From Limosilactobacillus panis (GTDB taxonomy: Bacteria; Bacillota; Bacilli; Lactobacillales; Lactobacillaceae), in contig NZ_CP081855.1 of the NCBI RefSeq assembly GCF_019797825.1, positions 682,001-746,000 of the forward strand: a DNA stretch of 64,000 bases. The letters run 5' to 3'. A program made the position numbers and the translations under genes. Of the stretch, positions 40,840 through 53,926 are shown in pieces. Position 1 is the stretch's first letter; every line of letters begins with the position of its first letter. A model generated the notes under the pieces. The model was not told the DNA's origin and made no database searches. It saw only the letters and a program-made list of their open reading frames with translations.

Positions 40840-40843
40840 TTTT
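40830..40843 (+). repeat. 14-bp direct repeat, left copy, flanking the IS30-family element
   Basis: AGATTCCTAATTTT is identical to 42052-42065 and contains the yibF stop codon. Probable target-site duplication. Confidence 0.75.
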
Positions 40844-42051
40844 CCCCGATTTAAAATTGAAGTGCAACACTTGATAACTAGACCAATTAGACTAGCTTAA
40901 AAGGCCATGAAGGCCTATTCTTATTATTAACGACAAAATCAACAGATAAGGATAGGTGTCTTCATGACCCAAACTAAGAATATCATGCCTAAGCATTACC
41001 AACAACTCCAATCTTTTGAACGCGGTCAAATTGAGTCCCTGACTCGATTAGGATTTGGCGTTCGTCAGATCGCTAGCCGGCTTCACCGGAGTCCCAGCAC
41101 CATTTCTCGCGAATTAAAACGCGGGTTAACCACCCAGATTGATTCCCAGAAACATCGGTCATATCAGGGCTACTTTACCGAGCGCGGGGCGGCTTACTAT
41201 CGAGAACAGCGGGCCAAGTGTCACCCCAAAGGTTTACTGCAGCGGGCTGCCGTGTTCTTCAAGTCCCTGCCGAAAGCTTTAAAAGCTAAGCCACGAGTTT
41301 TCAGTGTCGATACGTATGTCCACTATTTCAAAGCTCATTACCCGGGCTTTCCCTGCCCATCAACGGCTACGGTCTATCGGTATATCGAGGCTGGCAAGCT
41401 CCCGGAGCTTCACAACTATGATTTACCCATGAAGCTACGTCGCCGCGTTAAACGCCCGAATCACCGACATGCCCGCCTGAATAAAAAACGGCTTGGACAG
41501 TCCATTGAAGACCGGCCCGCAGTGGTTCGGAAACGTCAGGAGTTGGGCCATTGGGAAGGCGACTTAGTGAAAGCCAAACGGGTTGAGTCCGAGCCAGCTT
41601 TAATGACGTTAACCGAGCGAGTTAGCCGGATGGAAATTATCGTTAAATTGCCTGATTACCGGGCAGAGACTTGCCGGCAAGCCCTCCAAGATACGATTGA
41701 TGATTACGGTGCAGAAAACTTTCGGACGATCACGTTTGACAACGGCTCGGAATTCGCTAGTTTAAATCAGGTTCAAGGAACGGAAATCTACTTTGCCCAT
41801 CCATATTCTCCCTGGGAACGGGGCACTAATGAGAATGTGAATGGTCAATTAAGAGAGTTCTTCCCAAAGGGGCATTCCTTTAAAAACCTCTCATTAGTGG
41901 ATCTGCAGTTGGTTCAAGACACGCTGAATCACCGTCCCCGCCGCTGTTTAAGCTATAGTTGTCCAGCGGATGTTATGCCACAACTGGTTTAACTTTCTAG
42001 ACCAATTATAAGAATAGGCCATTAGTGTTGCACTTAACTTGACAATTGAGG
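40844..42051 (+). mobile_element. IS30-family insertion sequence, apparently intact
   Basis: About 1.2 kb with one transposase. The ends are imperfect inverted repeats of about 27 bp, with the inner block AAGTGCAACAC identical and the outer ends both starting CC. The upstream leader shares AAAAGGCCATGAAG with the second element in this window. Flanked by 14-bp direct repeats, long for the IS30 family. Sits between the yibF stop codon and a terminator that probably belonged to yibE/F. Confidence 0.85.
40964..41992 (+). CDS. IS30-family transposase
   Basis: 342 residues. N-terminal helix-turn-helix (GFGVRQIASRLHRSPSTISRE) and a DDE catalytic core: Asp in HWEGDLV, Asp in TFDNGSEF, Glu in RGTNENVNG. 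Full length with all catalytic residues, so probably active. Confidence 0.93.
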   Translation: MTQTKNIMPKHYQQLQSFERGQIESLTRLGFGVRQIASRLHRSPSTISRELKRGLTTQIDSQKHRSYQGYFTERGAAYYREQRAKCHPKGLLQRAAVFFKSLPKALKAKPRVFSVDTYVHYFKAHYPGFPCPSTATVYRYIEAGKLPELHNYDLPMKLRRRVKRPNHRHARLNKKRLGQSIEDRPAVVRKRQELGHWEGDLVKAKRVESEPALMTLTERVSRMEIIVKLPDYRAETCRQALQDTIDDYGAENFRTITFDNGSEFASLNQVQGTEIYFAHPYSPWERGTNENVNGQLREFFPKGHSFKNLSLVDLQLVQDTLNHRPRRCLSYSCPADVMPQLV

Positions 42052-42065
42052 AGATTCCTAATTTT
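42052..42065 (+). repeat. 14-bp direct repeat, right copy
   Basis: Identical to 40830-40843. Confidence 0.75.
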
Positions 42066-42087
42066 AATAAACTGAATTTAAAATATT

Positions 42088-42118
42088 AATGACGAAGGGG
42101 ATTCCTCCGTCATTTTTC
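42088..42118 (+). terminator. Terminator, probably of the yibE/F operon displaced by the IS
   Basis: AATGACG pairs with CGTCATT with further imperfect pairs inside (AGG/CCT), then five T. In the pre-insertion sequence it would lie about 25 bp behind the yibF stop. Confidence 0.75.
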
Positions 42119-42408
42119 TTTCAGGAGATTTATCCGGATGCAAAGAATTAAATGCTGATAAAGAAAAGAATTAAAATTCGGTTAGTATTAATAATAAACT
42201 AATTTCAATTGTCTCAATTAAATTCACGAAAGCGCTTAATGACGGGGAAGAACAGTTGTTGGAAATTGTTCCATTTATCTAATGTTTTTTGATATTTGCC
42301 CTGAATGATGATAATATTACTAACGTAACTTGGGCTAATTCGTTTTTCTTTGCGACGTTTTCCAATTTACAGCCAAATTATTGTTATAAGGAAAGAGGTG
42401 GAATATGA
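42119..42408 (+). promoter_or_regulatory. Gene-free region with the atp promoter
   Basis: AT-rich, no credible open frame. TTGATA (42289-42294) and TAATAT (42312-42317), 17 bp apart, form the best promoter, leaving a leader of about 85 nt to atpB. A cre-like core AAAGCGCTTA lies at about 42230, but its flanks do not fit the consensus. Confidence 0.55.
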
Positions 42409-43116
42409 ATGGGCGGTGATGCTTTAACTTTTAAGCTTTTCGGACTGACGTTCAATACAACGAACATAGTCTCTGGACTGATTATCTACGCAATCGTGTT
42501 CTTCACTCTTTACGGGATGTCACGAAAGATTCAAATGAAGCCAAAGGGTGCTCAAAACGTTCTTGAGTGGCTGATTGACTTCACGAATGGGATTGTGCGG
42601 AGCCAGATGCCAGCTTCAGAGCGGGGACACTATAGTTTCTTTGCCTTTGTTCTGTTTGTCTTCATCTTCTTCGCCAACCAGTTCGGCTTGCTGTTCCAAT
42701 TCCATTGGAATGGTGCCGAAGTGCTTAGAAGTCCTACGGCGGACCCCGTTGTTACGTTAACATTCTCACTGATGGTAATGGCACTCGCACACTTTGCGGG
42801 AGTCGCTCATAATGGCCTTGGTGGTTACCTGAAGAACTACACGAAGCCATTTACCCTGATGCTGCCTATTAACATCATTGAAGACTTTGCTAACTTCTTA
42901 ACGCTGGGTCTCCGTATCTTTGGTAACATTTTTGCCGGTGAACTGTTGATGAGTTTAATTGCTAATATGGCATTCTCTCATGGCGTCTTGACAATTATTC
43001 CAGGATTGCTGCTGGAGCTTGCATGGCAAGGATTCTCAATCTTTATTGGTTCAATTCAGGCATATGTCTTTGTAACATTAACGACGGTTTATATTTCTCG
43101 GAAGGTTTCCGAATAA
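42409..43116 (+). CDS. atpB: ATP synthase subunit a
   Basis: 235 residues, about six membrane segments. The conserved Arg in [17 protein letters not shown] lies in the proton path. The start is ATG 42409; the ATG four bases earlier is out of frame and closed by TGA. AAAGAGGTGG provides the site. First gene of the F1Fo operon; no atpI is seen upstream. Confidence 0.96.
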   Translation: MGGDALTFKLFGLTFNTTNIVSGLIIYAIVFFTLYGMSRKIQMKPKGAQNVLEWLIDFTNGIVRSQMPASERGHYSFFAFVLFVFIFFANQFGLLFQFHWNGAEVLRSPTADPVVTLTFSLMVMALAHFAGVAHNGLGGYLKNYTKPFTLMLPINIIEDFANFLTLGLRIFGNIFAGELLMSLIANMAFSHGVLTIIPGLLLELAWQGFSIFIGSIQAYVFVTLTTVYISRKVSE

Positions 43117-43119
43117 TAA

Positions 43120-43359
<240 letters not shown>

Positions 43360-43402
43360 TTGTTGTAATCACTTTTATTTTTAGACAAGGAGGTGTCAAT
43401 AG

Positions 43403-43921
43403 ATGTTTGTGAACAATGTGTTAGCTGAATCGAACAGTTTATACGTTGGCGACTTGATTTTCTACATTGTCACCTTCATTATCCTGATGTTGCTGGTCAA
43501 GCACTTTGCTTGGGGCCCGGTTACTAACATGATGAAGAAACGGGCAGATAAGATTGCCAGTGACATTGACAATGCTGCTAAGTCCCGTGAAAATGCCGAA
43601 AAGATGGCTGCTAAGCGTCAAGCTGAACTGCAAAATTCACGTCAAGAAGCTGCTGACATTGTTAACAATGCCAAGAAGTCAGCCGAAACACAACGAGCAC
43701 AAATTGTTGAAGCAGCACAAAATGATGCTCAAGCACTTAAGCAACAGGCACAACAAGATGCTGAACAAGCACGTCGTGACGCCTTGAACGGTGCTAAGGA
43801 TGACGTTGCAAACTTATCTATTGAGATTGCTTCCAAGCTCATCCAAAAAGAATTAAAGGCAGACGATCAAAAGGAATTGATCGACTCCTACATCGAAGGG
43901 TTGGTAGATTATGAGTCTTGA
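43403..43921 (+). CDS. atpF: ATP synthase subunit b
   Basis: 172 residues: one N-terminal membrane helix (about 17-35), then a long charged Ala/Gln-rich coiled coil, the peripheral stalk. AAGGAGGTG precedes ATG 43403. Overlaps atpH by 11 bases. Confidence 0.95.
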   Translation: MFVNNVLAESNSLYVGDLIFYIVTFIILMLLVKHFAWGPVTNMMKKRADKIASDIDNAAKSRENAEKMAAKRQAELQNSRQEAADIVNNAKKSAETQRAQIVEAAQNDAQALKQQAQQDAEQARRDALNGAKDDVANLSIEIASKLIQKELKADDQKELIDSYIEGLVDYES

Positions 43922-44453
43922 TAAGAAGACGGTTGCTCGCCGTTATGCACGGGCACTGTTTGAATTGGTCGATGCAGACAACGAAGTCGATCAAACTTAT
44001 CAAGAACTAATTGCATTACGCCAAGTCTTTGAGGACAACGAAGGACTGGAATCTGCTTTGGCAGGGGTTCAAATGTCCCTCGATGATAAAAAAGCGTTGG
44101 TCAGTGACTTGCAGCAGGGTGCTTCCCAGTATGTTAAGAACCTGATTCAAATGCTTTTTGATTACGGCCGCATGGATTGTATGGTCGCGATTATTGATGA
44201 GTTTGAACGGCGGTATGACGCTAAGAATAAGCGGATGCATGCTGACGTTGTTACAGCGATCCAACTCGATAAACAACAACGGGACCAACTTTCGGCCAAC
44301 CTGGCAAAGCGTTTTGGTGCTAACGAGGTTGTATTAAACGAAAGTGTAGATCCTGAAATTTTAGGTGGGGTTATTGTTCATGCTGACCATAAGACGCTTG
44401 ATGGTAGCCTCAGCTCAAAGATTAAGCAAATTCGTCGTTTACTAGTTAGATAA
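43911..44453 (+). CDS. atpH: ATP synthase subunit delta
   Basis: 180 residues, the OSCP/delta type ([15 protein letters not shown] at the start, [20 protein letters not shown] near the end). Joins the b stalk to F1. Its start lies within the end of atpF. Confidence 0.95.
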   Translation: MSLDKKTVARRYARALFELVDADNEVDQTYQELIALRQVFEDNEGLESALAGVQMSLDDKKALVSDLQQGASQYVKNLIQMLFDYGRMDCMVAIIDEFERRYDAKNKRMHADVVTAIQLDKQQRDQLSANLAKRFGANEVVLNESVDPEILGGVIVHADHKTLDGSLSSKIKQIRRLLVR

Positions 44454-44470
44454 AATAGATCTTTTGTTAA

Positions 44471-46018
<1,548 letters not shown>

Positions 46019-46052
46019 TGAATAATACTAGTCGAAAGGACGGTGAGATTTA

Positions 46053-48460
<2,408 letters not shown>

Positions 48461-48472
48461 GAGGGATAATTT

Positions 48473-48907
48473 ATGGCTGATAGTAAATTTAAGGTCACCA
48501 TTATTACTCCTGATGGCACTATCTATGATAATGACGAGGCAACTATGATTGTCATGAACACCGCTGGTGGACAAATGGGAATCATGGCTAACCACGTGCC
48601 TCTGATTGCTTCTCTGAAGATCAGTGTTGTTCGCGTCAAACATGATGACGGTGAGGACGAAGTTGCCGCAGTTAACGGTGGGATCATGCAATTTGATGGC
48701 CATGAAGCGCTAATTGCGGCTGACAGTGCCGAACTGCCAGAACGGATTGACGTTGAACGTGCTCAACATGCGAAGGAACGGTCCGAAAAGGCGATTGAAG
48801 CAGCTAAGAAGAGTCACAATAAGGATGACTTGGCCCGGGCTGAAGTTCACCTTAAGCGGGCAATTAACCGTTTGAAAGCATCAAAGTACAGCAAAAAACT
48901 ACAATAA
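48473..48907 (+). CDS. atpC: ATP synthase subunit epsilon
   Basis: 144 residues: beta-sandwich (FKVTIITPDGTIYD, GGIMQFDGHEALIAADSAE) and a C-terminal two-helix part. Last gene of the operon, 12 bp after atpD. Confidence 0.96.
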   Translation: MADSKFKVTIITPDGTIYDNDEATMIVMNTAGGQMGIMANHVPLIASLKISVVRVKHDDGEDEVAAVNGGIMQFDGHEALIAADSAELPERIDVERAQHAKERSEKAIEAAKKSHNKDDLARAEVHLKRAINRLKASKYSKKLQ

Positions 48908-48913
48908 TTTGTC

Positions 48914-48950
48914 CAAGAAGGGGGCAGGGCTAACTGGTCCCTTTCTTGTT
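48914..48950 (+). terminator. Terminator after the atp operon
   Basis: CAAGAAGGG pairs imperfectly with CCCTTTCTTG. The T run is short. Confidence 0.6.
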
Positions 48951-48955
48951 CATCC

Positions 48956-48991
48956 ATGGTCGCCCATATCTCTGTAGATATGGACGGCCAT
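48956..48991. repeat. Long imperfect palindrome behind the atp operon
   Basis: ATGGTCGCCCATATC pairs with GATATGGACGGCCAT (15 bp, one wobble, one mismatch) around TCTGTA. No T run follows; it could be a second hairpin of the atp mRNA end or a repeat unit. I saw no second copy in the window. Confidence 0.5.
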
Positions 48992-49101
48992 TTGCCGTTT
49001 AAAGGGGCAGACCTTTTAATTAATGGTTAAACTTTTTGGTTAACGGTTCATTATTAGAAATGTTATGATATGATACAAAATGGCTGCTAGGAGGTTTTGG
49101 A

Positions 49102-49332
49102 ATGCAAGTAACGGGAATACACGCACTATTTGAAATTATCGTTCAATTTCTCTTCATCTGGCTGGCCTTTACGGCTATCCAGGGATTTCATATTGAGTGC
49201 CTCTTCAAACGCCCGCCACGCACCCTGCCGTTGATGATTGTTTTATTGGCAACAGCCATTGGTTACCTCTGTGCTAATTTCTTTCTCGGAATCATCACAG
49301 CGATTGGTAACCTTACATACTTAGTTCGTTAG
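49102..49332 (+). CDS. DUF1146 family small membrane protein (YwzB type)
   Basis: 76 residues with two membrane segments (about 7-25 and 43-65). The family sits between atpC and murA in many Firmicutes; function unknown. AGGAGG precedes ATG 49102. Confidence 0.82.
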   Translation: MQVTGIHALFEIIVQFLFIWLAFTAIQGFHIECLFKRPPRTLPLMIVLLATAIGYLCANFFLGIITAIGNLTYLVR

Positions 49333-49349
49333 TGCTGGGGAGGTTTGTT

Positions 49350-50651
49350 ATGGAAAAGATAATTATCAAGGGTGGTCACCCCTTAAAGGGTAAGGTTGCG
49401 GTGGAAGGTTCCAAAAACGCAGTCTTGCCAATGCAGGCGGCGGCGATTCTTGCCGTTCAGGGAACGGTTATTTTAAACAATGTTCCGCCAGTGACTGATG
49501 TGCAGGTTATGGACCGGCTTTTGCAGTTCTTGAACCTCAAAACCGCGTATGGAGAAAAGGAACGCCAGTTAGTCATCAACGGCAGTTCCCCCTTATCATC
49601 AGAGGCAACATACGATTATGTAGGTAAGATGCGGGCTTCCTTGTTAGTAATGGGACCGCTATTAGCCCGGACCGGCTACGTCCGAATTGCCTTACCGGGG
49701 GGCTGTTCAATCGGGGCCCGGCCAATTGACCTCTACCTGAAGGGGATGGAAATGCTGGGAGCTGCGATTAAGCAGGATGCGGGCTTCATTGAGGCCTCTT
49801 GTAACCACCTGGTCGGTACCCGAATTCCCCTTGATTTTCCCAGCGCTGGGGCAACGGAAAATATTATGATGGCCGCAACCATGGCTGAGGGAATTACGAC
49901 GATTGAAAACGCTGCCTGTGAGCCCGAAGTTGTGGAACTAGCAAACCTCCTCAATAAGATGGGTGCCCGGGTCCATGGGGCCGGAAGTAAGGTTATCCGT
50001 ATCCAGGGGGTCTACTTCCTCCACGGTGCAGAATACACGGTAATGCCGGACAGAATTGAGGCCGGGACCTTCATGATTGCCGCGGCCATTACCAACGGTG
50101 ACGTAATCGTCAACGGGGCGGTCCCAGAATACAGTGTCTCACTCATTGCTAAGTTAGAAGAGATGGGGGTCACCGTGATTAAGCAGGCAAACGGAATCCG
50201 GGTCCTCGGGACGTCCATACTGCTACCGGCTGCGGTCAAAACGATGCCGTATCCGGGCTTTTCGACCGACCTGCAACCGCAGATGACTGTTCTTCAGCTC
50301 CTTGCTAATGGGACCAGTACAATGGAAGAGCACATCTTTGAGAAGCGTTTCATGCACTTAGAAGAACTAAGACGAATGAACGCCCACTTCCAAATCAACG
50401 GTTCAGTGGCTACCCTGCTGGGCCCGAGTCGCTTTAGTGGGGCTGAAGTGGCAGCCACTGACCTCCGCGCGGGTGCTGCCTTGGTCCTGGCTGGCTTGGT
50501 TGCCAAGGGTATTACTCAGGTAAGGCGGCCAGACTGTTTGGACCGCGGATACTTTCATTTCTACCAGAAGCTACAGAAGCTAGGGGCCCAGATTGACCGG
50601 AGCGACATCGAAGACCAGTTTAAACTGACCCCCATGAACAACCCGGGGTAA
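49350..50651 (+). CDS. murA: UDP-N-acetylglucosamine 1-carboxyvinyltransferase
   Basis: 433 residues from ATG 49350, with GGGGAGG upstream. Catalytic Cys119 in ALPGGCSIGARPIDL (the fosfomycin target) and Lys22 in GSKNAVLP. First committed step of peptidoglycan synthesis. Location after atpC and the DUF1146 gene is typical. Confidence 0.95.
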   Translation: MEKIIIKGGHPLKGKVAVEGSKNAVLPMQAAAILAVQGTVILNNVPPVTDVQVMDRLLQFLNLKTAYGEKERQLVINGSSPLSSEATYDYVGKMRASLLVMGPLLARTGYVRIALPGGCSIGARPIDLYLKGMEMLGAAIKQDAGFIEASCNHLVGTRIPLDFPSAGATENIMMAATMAEGITTIENAACEPEVVELANLLNKMGARVHGAGSKVIRIQGVYFLHGAEYTVMPDRIEAGTFMIAAAITNGDVIVNGAVPEYSVSLIAKLEEMGVTVIKQANGIRVLGTSILLPAAVKTMPYPGFSTDLQPQMTVLQLLANGTSTMEEHIFEKRFMHLEELRRMNAHFQINGSVATLLGPSRFSGAEVAATDLRAGAALVLAGLVAKGITQVRRPDCLDRGYFHFYQKLQKLGAQIDRSDIEDQFKLTPMNNPG

Positions 50652-50686
50652 ATCGGGGAAGTAACGAGGAGTAACCACCTGAGATG

Positions 50687-50695
50687 TGGTATAAT
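50687..50695 (+). promoter_or_regulatory. Extended -10 promoter of mreB/mbl
   Basis: TGGTATAAT (TG at 50687-50688, TATAAT at 50690-50695) about 75 bp before the start codon. No clear -35. Confidence 0.55.
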
Positions 50696-50770
50696 ACGAA
50701 CGATATTAACTTAAAAATAAGCGCTTTGATTAGCAGGAAATCCGCATCAAGCGAAAAGGAGATAAGTTGA

Positions 50771-51760
50771 ATGGCTAAAGATATCGGAATCGATTTAGGG
50801 ACTGCCAACGTCCTTATCTATGTGCAGGGCAAGGGGATTGTCCTGAATGAACCTTCTGTTGTGGCAATCGATACTCAAACCAACAAAGTTTTGGCAGTGG
50901 GGTCTGAAGCTTACCGAATGGTGGGCCGGACCCCAAGCAACATCCGGGCAATTCGGCCACTGAAGAACGGGGTCATTTCAGACTTCGATGTTACCCAGGA
51001 AATGCTTTCCTACTTCATCGGTAAGTTGAGCGTTAAGGGCTTCATGTCTAAGCCAAACATCATGATCTGTGCTCCAACTAACATCACGGAAATTGAACGG
51101 AAAGCAATTATTCAAGCCGCCGAACAGTCCGGTGGGGGCAAAGTTTACCTGGAATACGAACCAAAAGTTGCTGCCATTGGTGCCGGGCTGGATATCTTTA
51201 AGCCCCGCGGAAGCATGGTAATCGACATGGGTGGTGGTACTAGTGATATCGCTATCTTGTCACTTGGTGATATTGTTGCTAGCCAATCAATTCGGATGGC
51301 CGGGGACAAGATGAATAACGACATCGCTGCCTACATCAAGGATAAGGACGGCCTGGTGATTGGTGAACATACTGCCGAAAACATCAAGATGGAAATTGGG
51401 ACCGCTCTCAAGGTAGATGAACCTAAGGAAATGGATGTTCGTGGTCGGGACGTGGCTAGCGGGATGCCAAAACAGGTCACTGTTAACCAAAATGAAATTG
51501 AAGAAGCACTCCACGATACCCTGGAGCAAATCGTCACTGCTACCATTAACGTCTTAGAGACGATTCCACCAGAATTAGCTAGTGACATCATTGACCGGGG
51601 AATTATGCTGACTGGAGGAACCTCCCTGTTGAACGGGATTGACCAGCTCTTCAGCTCCCGCCTGAAGGTCCCAGTGGTCGTTTCCCAGGATCCGTTGGAT
51701 AACGTGGCCAAGGGTGCCGGTGAGATGTTGGAACGAATGCAAAAGGCTGATAAGAAGTAA
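50771..51760 (+). CDS. Rod shape-determining protein, MreB/Mbl type
   Basis: 329 residues, actin fold. Phosphate loops DLGTANVL and DMGGGTSDIAILS, adenosine motif LTGGTSLL. EPKVAAIGAGLDIFKPRG is closer to Mbl than MreB as I recall. Forms filaments guiding lateral wall synthesis with RodA, whose gene is nearby. Confidence 0.93.
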   Translation: MAKDIGIDLGTANVLIYVQGKGIVLNEPSVVAIDTQTNKVLAVGSEAYRMVGRTPSNIRAIRPLKNGVISDFDVTQEMLSYFIGKLSVKGFMSKPNIMICAPTNITEIERKAIIQAAEQSGGGKVYLEYEPKVAAIGAGLDIFKPRGSMVIDMGGGTSDIAILSLGDIVASQSIRMAGDKMNNDIAAYIKDKDGLVIGEHTAENIKMEIGTALKVDEPKEMDVRGRDVASGMPKQVTVNQNEIEEALHDTLEQIVTATINVLETIPPELASDIIDRGIMLTGGTSLLNGIDQLFSSRLKVPVVVSQDPLDNVAKGAGEMLERMQKADKK

Positions 51761-51766
51761 TAAGTG

Positions 51767-52051
51767 ATGGTGCACTTTTTGTGTCGCTTAATACGAGGGT
51801 ACCAACGGGGAATTTCCGCGCGTCGTCCTTACCGGGTTTGCCGCTATTACCCCGCGTGTTCAGAGTATATGATTCAGGCCCTGCAACGGTTTGGTACCAA
51901 GGGCGCACTGCTGGGAATTGTCCGGATTCTGCGTTGCCACCCTTTTGTTAAGGGCGGCTATGACCCGGTGCCCCAGCATTTTACTTTTCAACGTCAACAA
52001 AATAATTTAAGGGTGAAAACGTGTCAAAAAAGGATAAAAAAATTGAAGTAA
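51767..52051 (+). CDS. yidD: Membrane protein insertion efficiency factor YidD
   Basis: 94 residues. [19 protein letters not shown] and GGYDPVP are the YidD marks. It starts 7 bp after the mreB/mbl stop, without a strong site, and overlaps the next gene by 31 bases. Confidence 0.9.
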   Translation: MVHFLCRLIRGYQRGISARRPYRVCRYYPACSEYMIQALQRFGTKGALLGIVRILRCHPFVKGGYDPVPQHFTFQRQQNNLRVKTCQKRIKKLK

Positions 52052-52245
52052 GTGTTAAGGATATTGAACGTCGGCATCAACCTGTCCAACAGATCTTTAT
52101 TGGTGGCCGCCTTATTGGGGAGGTAATCACCGATAATGATCGCTTTAAAGCCTTGCTGACGGCGGATCAAAGTGAGTTTAACGCTCGCTCGCAAGAAGAA
52201 GGGCTGGAAATTGTTCTGCAGCAATACCACTTGCACCAACACTAA
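52021..52245 (+). CDS. DUF2969 family protein
   Basis: 74 residues starting with GTG 52021 inside the end of yidD. Soluble and charged; GGRLIGEVI in the middle. The family is found near rodA/mreB genes in lactobacilli; function unknown. Confidence 0.75.
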   Translation: MSKKDKKIEVSVKDIERRHQPVQQIFIGGRLIGEVITDNDRFKALLTADQSEFNARSQEEGLEIVLQQYHLHQH

Positions 52246-52300
52246 ACCGCTTGTGGTGGCCAATTCTTCTTGTCAAAATATGGCATAAAGGAGTTAGGTA

Positions 52301-53494
52301 ATGCAACATTTGCAAAATGATGAAGAGAGTCGGATTGATTGGGGAATCATTTTTTGTGTTTTGCTGCTGGCGTTAATTGGTTTAGCGTCAATTTACGTTG
52401 CGGCAAGCCATGACCGTCAATCTGTTAGTGTTGCTCGTCAGGTAATTACCCAGTTGGTGTGGTACGCCGTGGGGATTATCCTGGTGGTCGTAATTATGCA
52501 GTTTGATGCGGAGCAGCTATGGAAGATTGCCCCGATTGTTTACTGGGCTAGCATCTTTCTGATGTTTGCCATCCTGGTATTCTATAGCCGCTCGTATTAC
52601 GTTAATACGGGGGCAAAGAGTTGGTTTGCAATCGGGCCGTTTACGTTCCAGCCGTCCGAAATAATGAAACCCGCGTATATTTTAATGATGGGGCGGGTCA
52701 TCACGACCCACAATAACCGCTACCCGGTTCATACGGTGCGGAGTGACTGGCACTTAATCGGAACAATGTTTTTGTGGCTTTTGCCAGTCTTGATTTCCCT
52801 ACACTTTCAAAATGACTTTGGGACGGCCCTGGTCTTTTTTGCCATCTTCTGTGGGATGGTCCTGGTTTCCGGGGTAACCTGGCAGATCTTGGCACCTGCA
52901 GCCGGCGCCTTAGCTGTTGTCGGCGGGTCCGCACTAGCCATGGTGACGAGTTCCGTGGGGCGGACTATCCTGGAACACATTGGCTTTCAGGCCTACCAAT
53001 TCGACCGGGTTGACACCTGGCTGCATCCGGAACAGGATACGACCAACCAGGGTTACCAGCTCTGGCAGAGTATTAAGGCCGTTGGTTCCGGTGGAATCAC
53101 GGGGACCGGGTTCAATAATTCCAAGGTCTATGTACCCGTTCGTGAATCGGATATGATTTTTTCAGTAATTGGGGAAAACTTTGGCTTTGTGGGCAGTGCC
53201 CTGTTGATCCTGGTTTACCTCCTGCTGATTTACCTGATGATTCGGGTAACTTTTGATACGCGAAACGAATTTTACGCGTACATCTCAACTGGAGTCATCA
53301 TGATGATCCTCTTTCACATCTTTGAAAACATTGGGATGAATATTGGCCTCCTACCACTGACCGGTATTCCGTTACCATTCATCAGTGCCGGGGGGTCATC
53401 CTTGATTGGGAATTTAATTGGGATTGGGATGATAATGTCAATGCGTTATCACCACCACTCATACATGTTTAGCAGCAATCGTGAGTTTAGATAA
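52301..53494 (+). CDS. rodA: Peptidoglycan glycosyltransferase RodA (SEDS family)
   Basis: 397 residues, ten membrane segments. SEDS motifs: GAKSWFAIGPFTFQPSE, VPVRESDMIFSVIGENFGFVG and GIPLPFISAGGSS. Polymerises lipid II during elongation together with MreB. Confidence 0.93.
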   Translation: MQHLQNDEESRIDWGIIFCVLLLALIGLASIYVAASHDRQSVSVARQVITQLVWYAVGIILVVVIMQFDAEQLWKIAPIVYWASIFLMFAILVFYSRSYYVNTGAKSWFAIGPFTFQPSEIMKPAYILMMGRVITTHNNRYPVHTVRSDWHLIGTMFLWLLPVLISLHFQNDFGTALVFFAIFCGMVLVSGVTWQILAPAAGALAVVGGSALAMVTSSVGRTILEHIGFQAYQFDRVDTWLHPEQDTTNQGYQLWQSIKAVGSGGITGTGFNNSKVYVPVRESDMIFSVIGENFGFVGSALLILVYLLLIYLMIRVTFDTRNEFYAYISTGVIMMILFHIFENIGMNIGLLPLTGIPLPFISAGGSSLIGNLIGIGMIMSMRYHHHSYMFSSNREFR

Positions 53495-53506
53495 TGAGGT
53501 GCGAAT

Positions 53507-53806
53507 ATGGCAACAAAGAATAACTATTTTTGGACAAAGCGGGTAGCTGACGGAACGACCCGGATTGGCTTGAACGATCAGGGGCGCGACGATCTTGGTG
53601 AAGTGAGCTTTATCGACCTTCCAGAAACGGGGACCGAGTTAACCGAAGGCGGTAAGTTTCTCTCTGTGGAAGCGGAGAAGGCCGTTACTGACTTGGAAAG
53701 TCCGGTTACTGGGAAGATTGTGGCGGTCAATGATAAGCTGGCAGACAGTCCAGAGGACTTGTCCAGTGATGATGAACAAAAGAACTGGATCATTGATGTT
53801 AAGTAG
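53507..53806 (+). CDS. GcvH-like lipoyl carrier protein
   Basis: 99 residues, barrel-sandwich hybrid fold. Lys58 in SVEAEKAVTDLESP is in the position of the lipoylated lysine. No gcvT or gcvP is nearby. Stand-alone GcvH-like proteins in lactic acid bacteria may act in lipoate relay or another process; the role here is open. Starts 12 bp after rodA. Confidence 0.82.
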   Translation: MATKNNYFWTKRVADGTTRIGLNDQGRDDLGEVSFIDLPETGTELTEGGKFLSVEAEKAVTDLESPVTGKIVAVNDKLADSPEDLSSDDEQKNWIIDVK

Positions 53807-53813
53807 TAAATTA

Positions 53814-53842
53814 AAAGGGTACCCCTATGTGGTGCCCTTTTT
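53814..53842 (+). terminator. Terminator after the gcvH-like gene
   Basis: AAAAGGGTACC pairs with GGTGCCCTTT, followed by a T run. Confidence 0.88.
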
Positions 53843-53926
53843 TTGATTGTTGATAAACACTTATTTTTATGATATTCTTAAGGTTCTGAGAATTCGGTTT
53901 AAATAAAAGAAAAGGTGGTATTTCTA

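Noticed and set aside
42225..42240. cre site controlling the atp operon
   Set aside because: Only the AAAGCGCTT core fits; three informative positions fail, and it lies about 60 bp upstream of the likely promoter.
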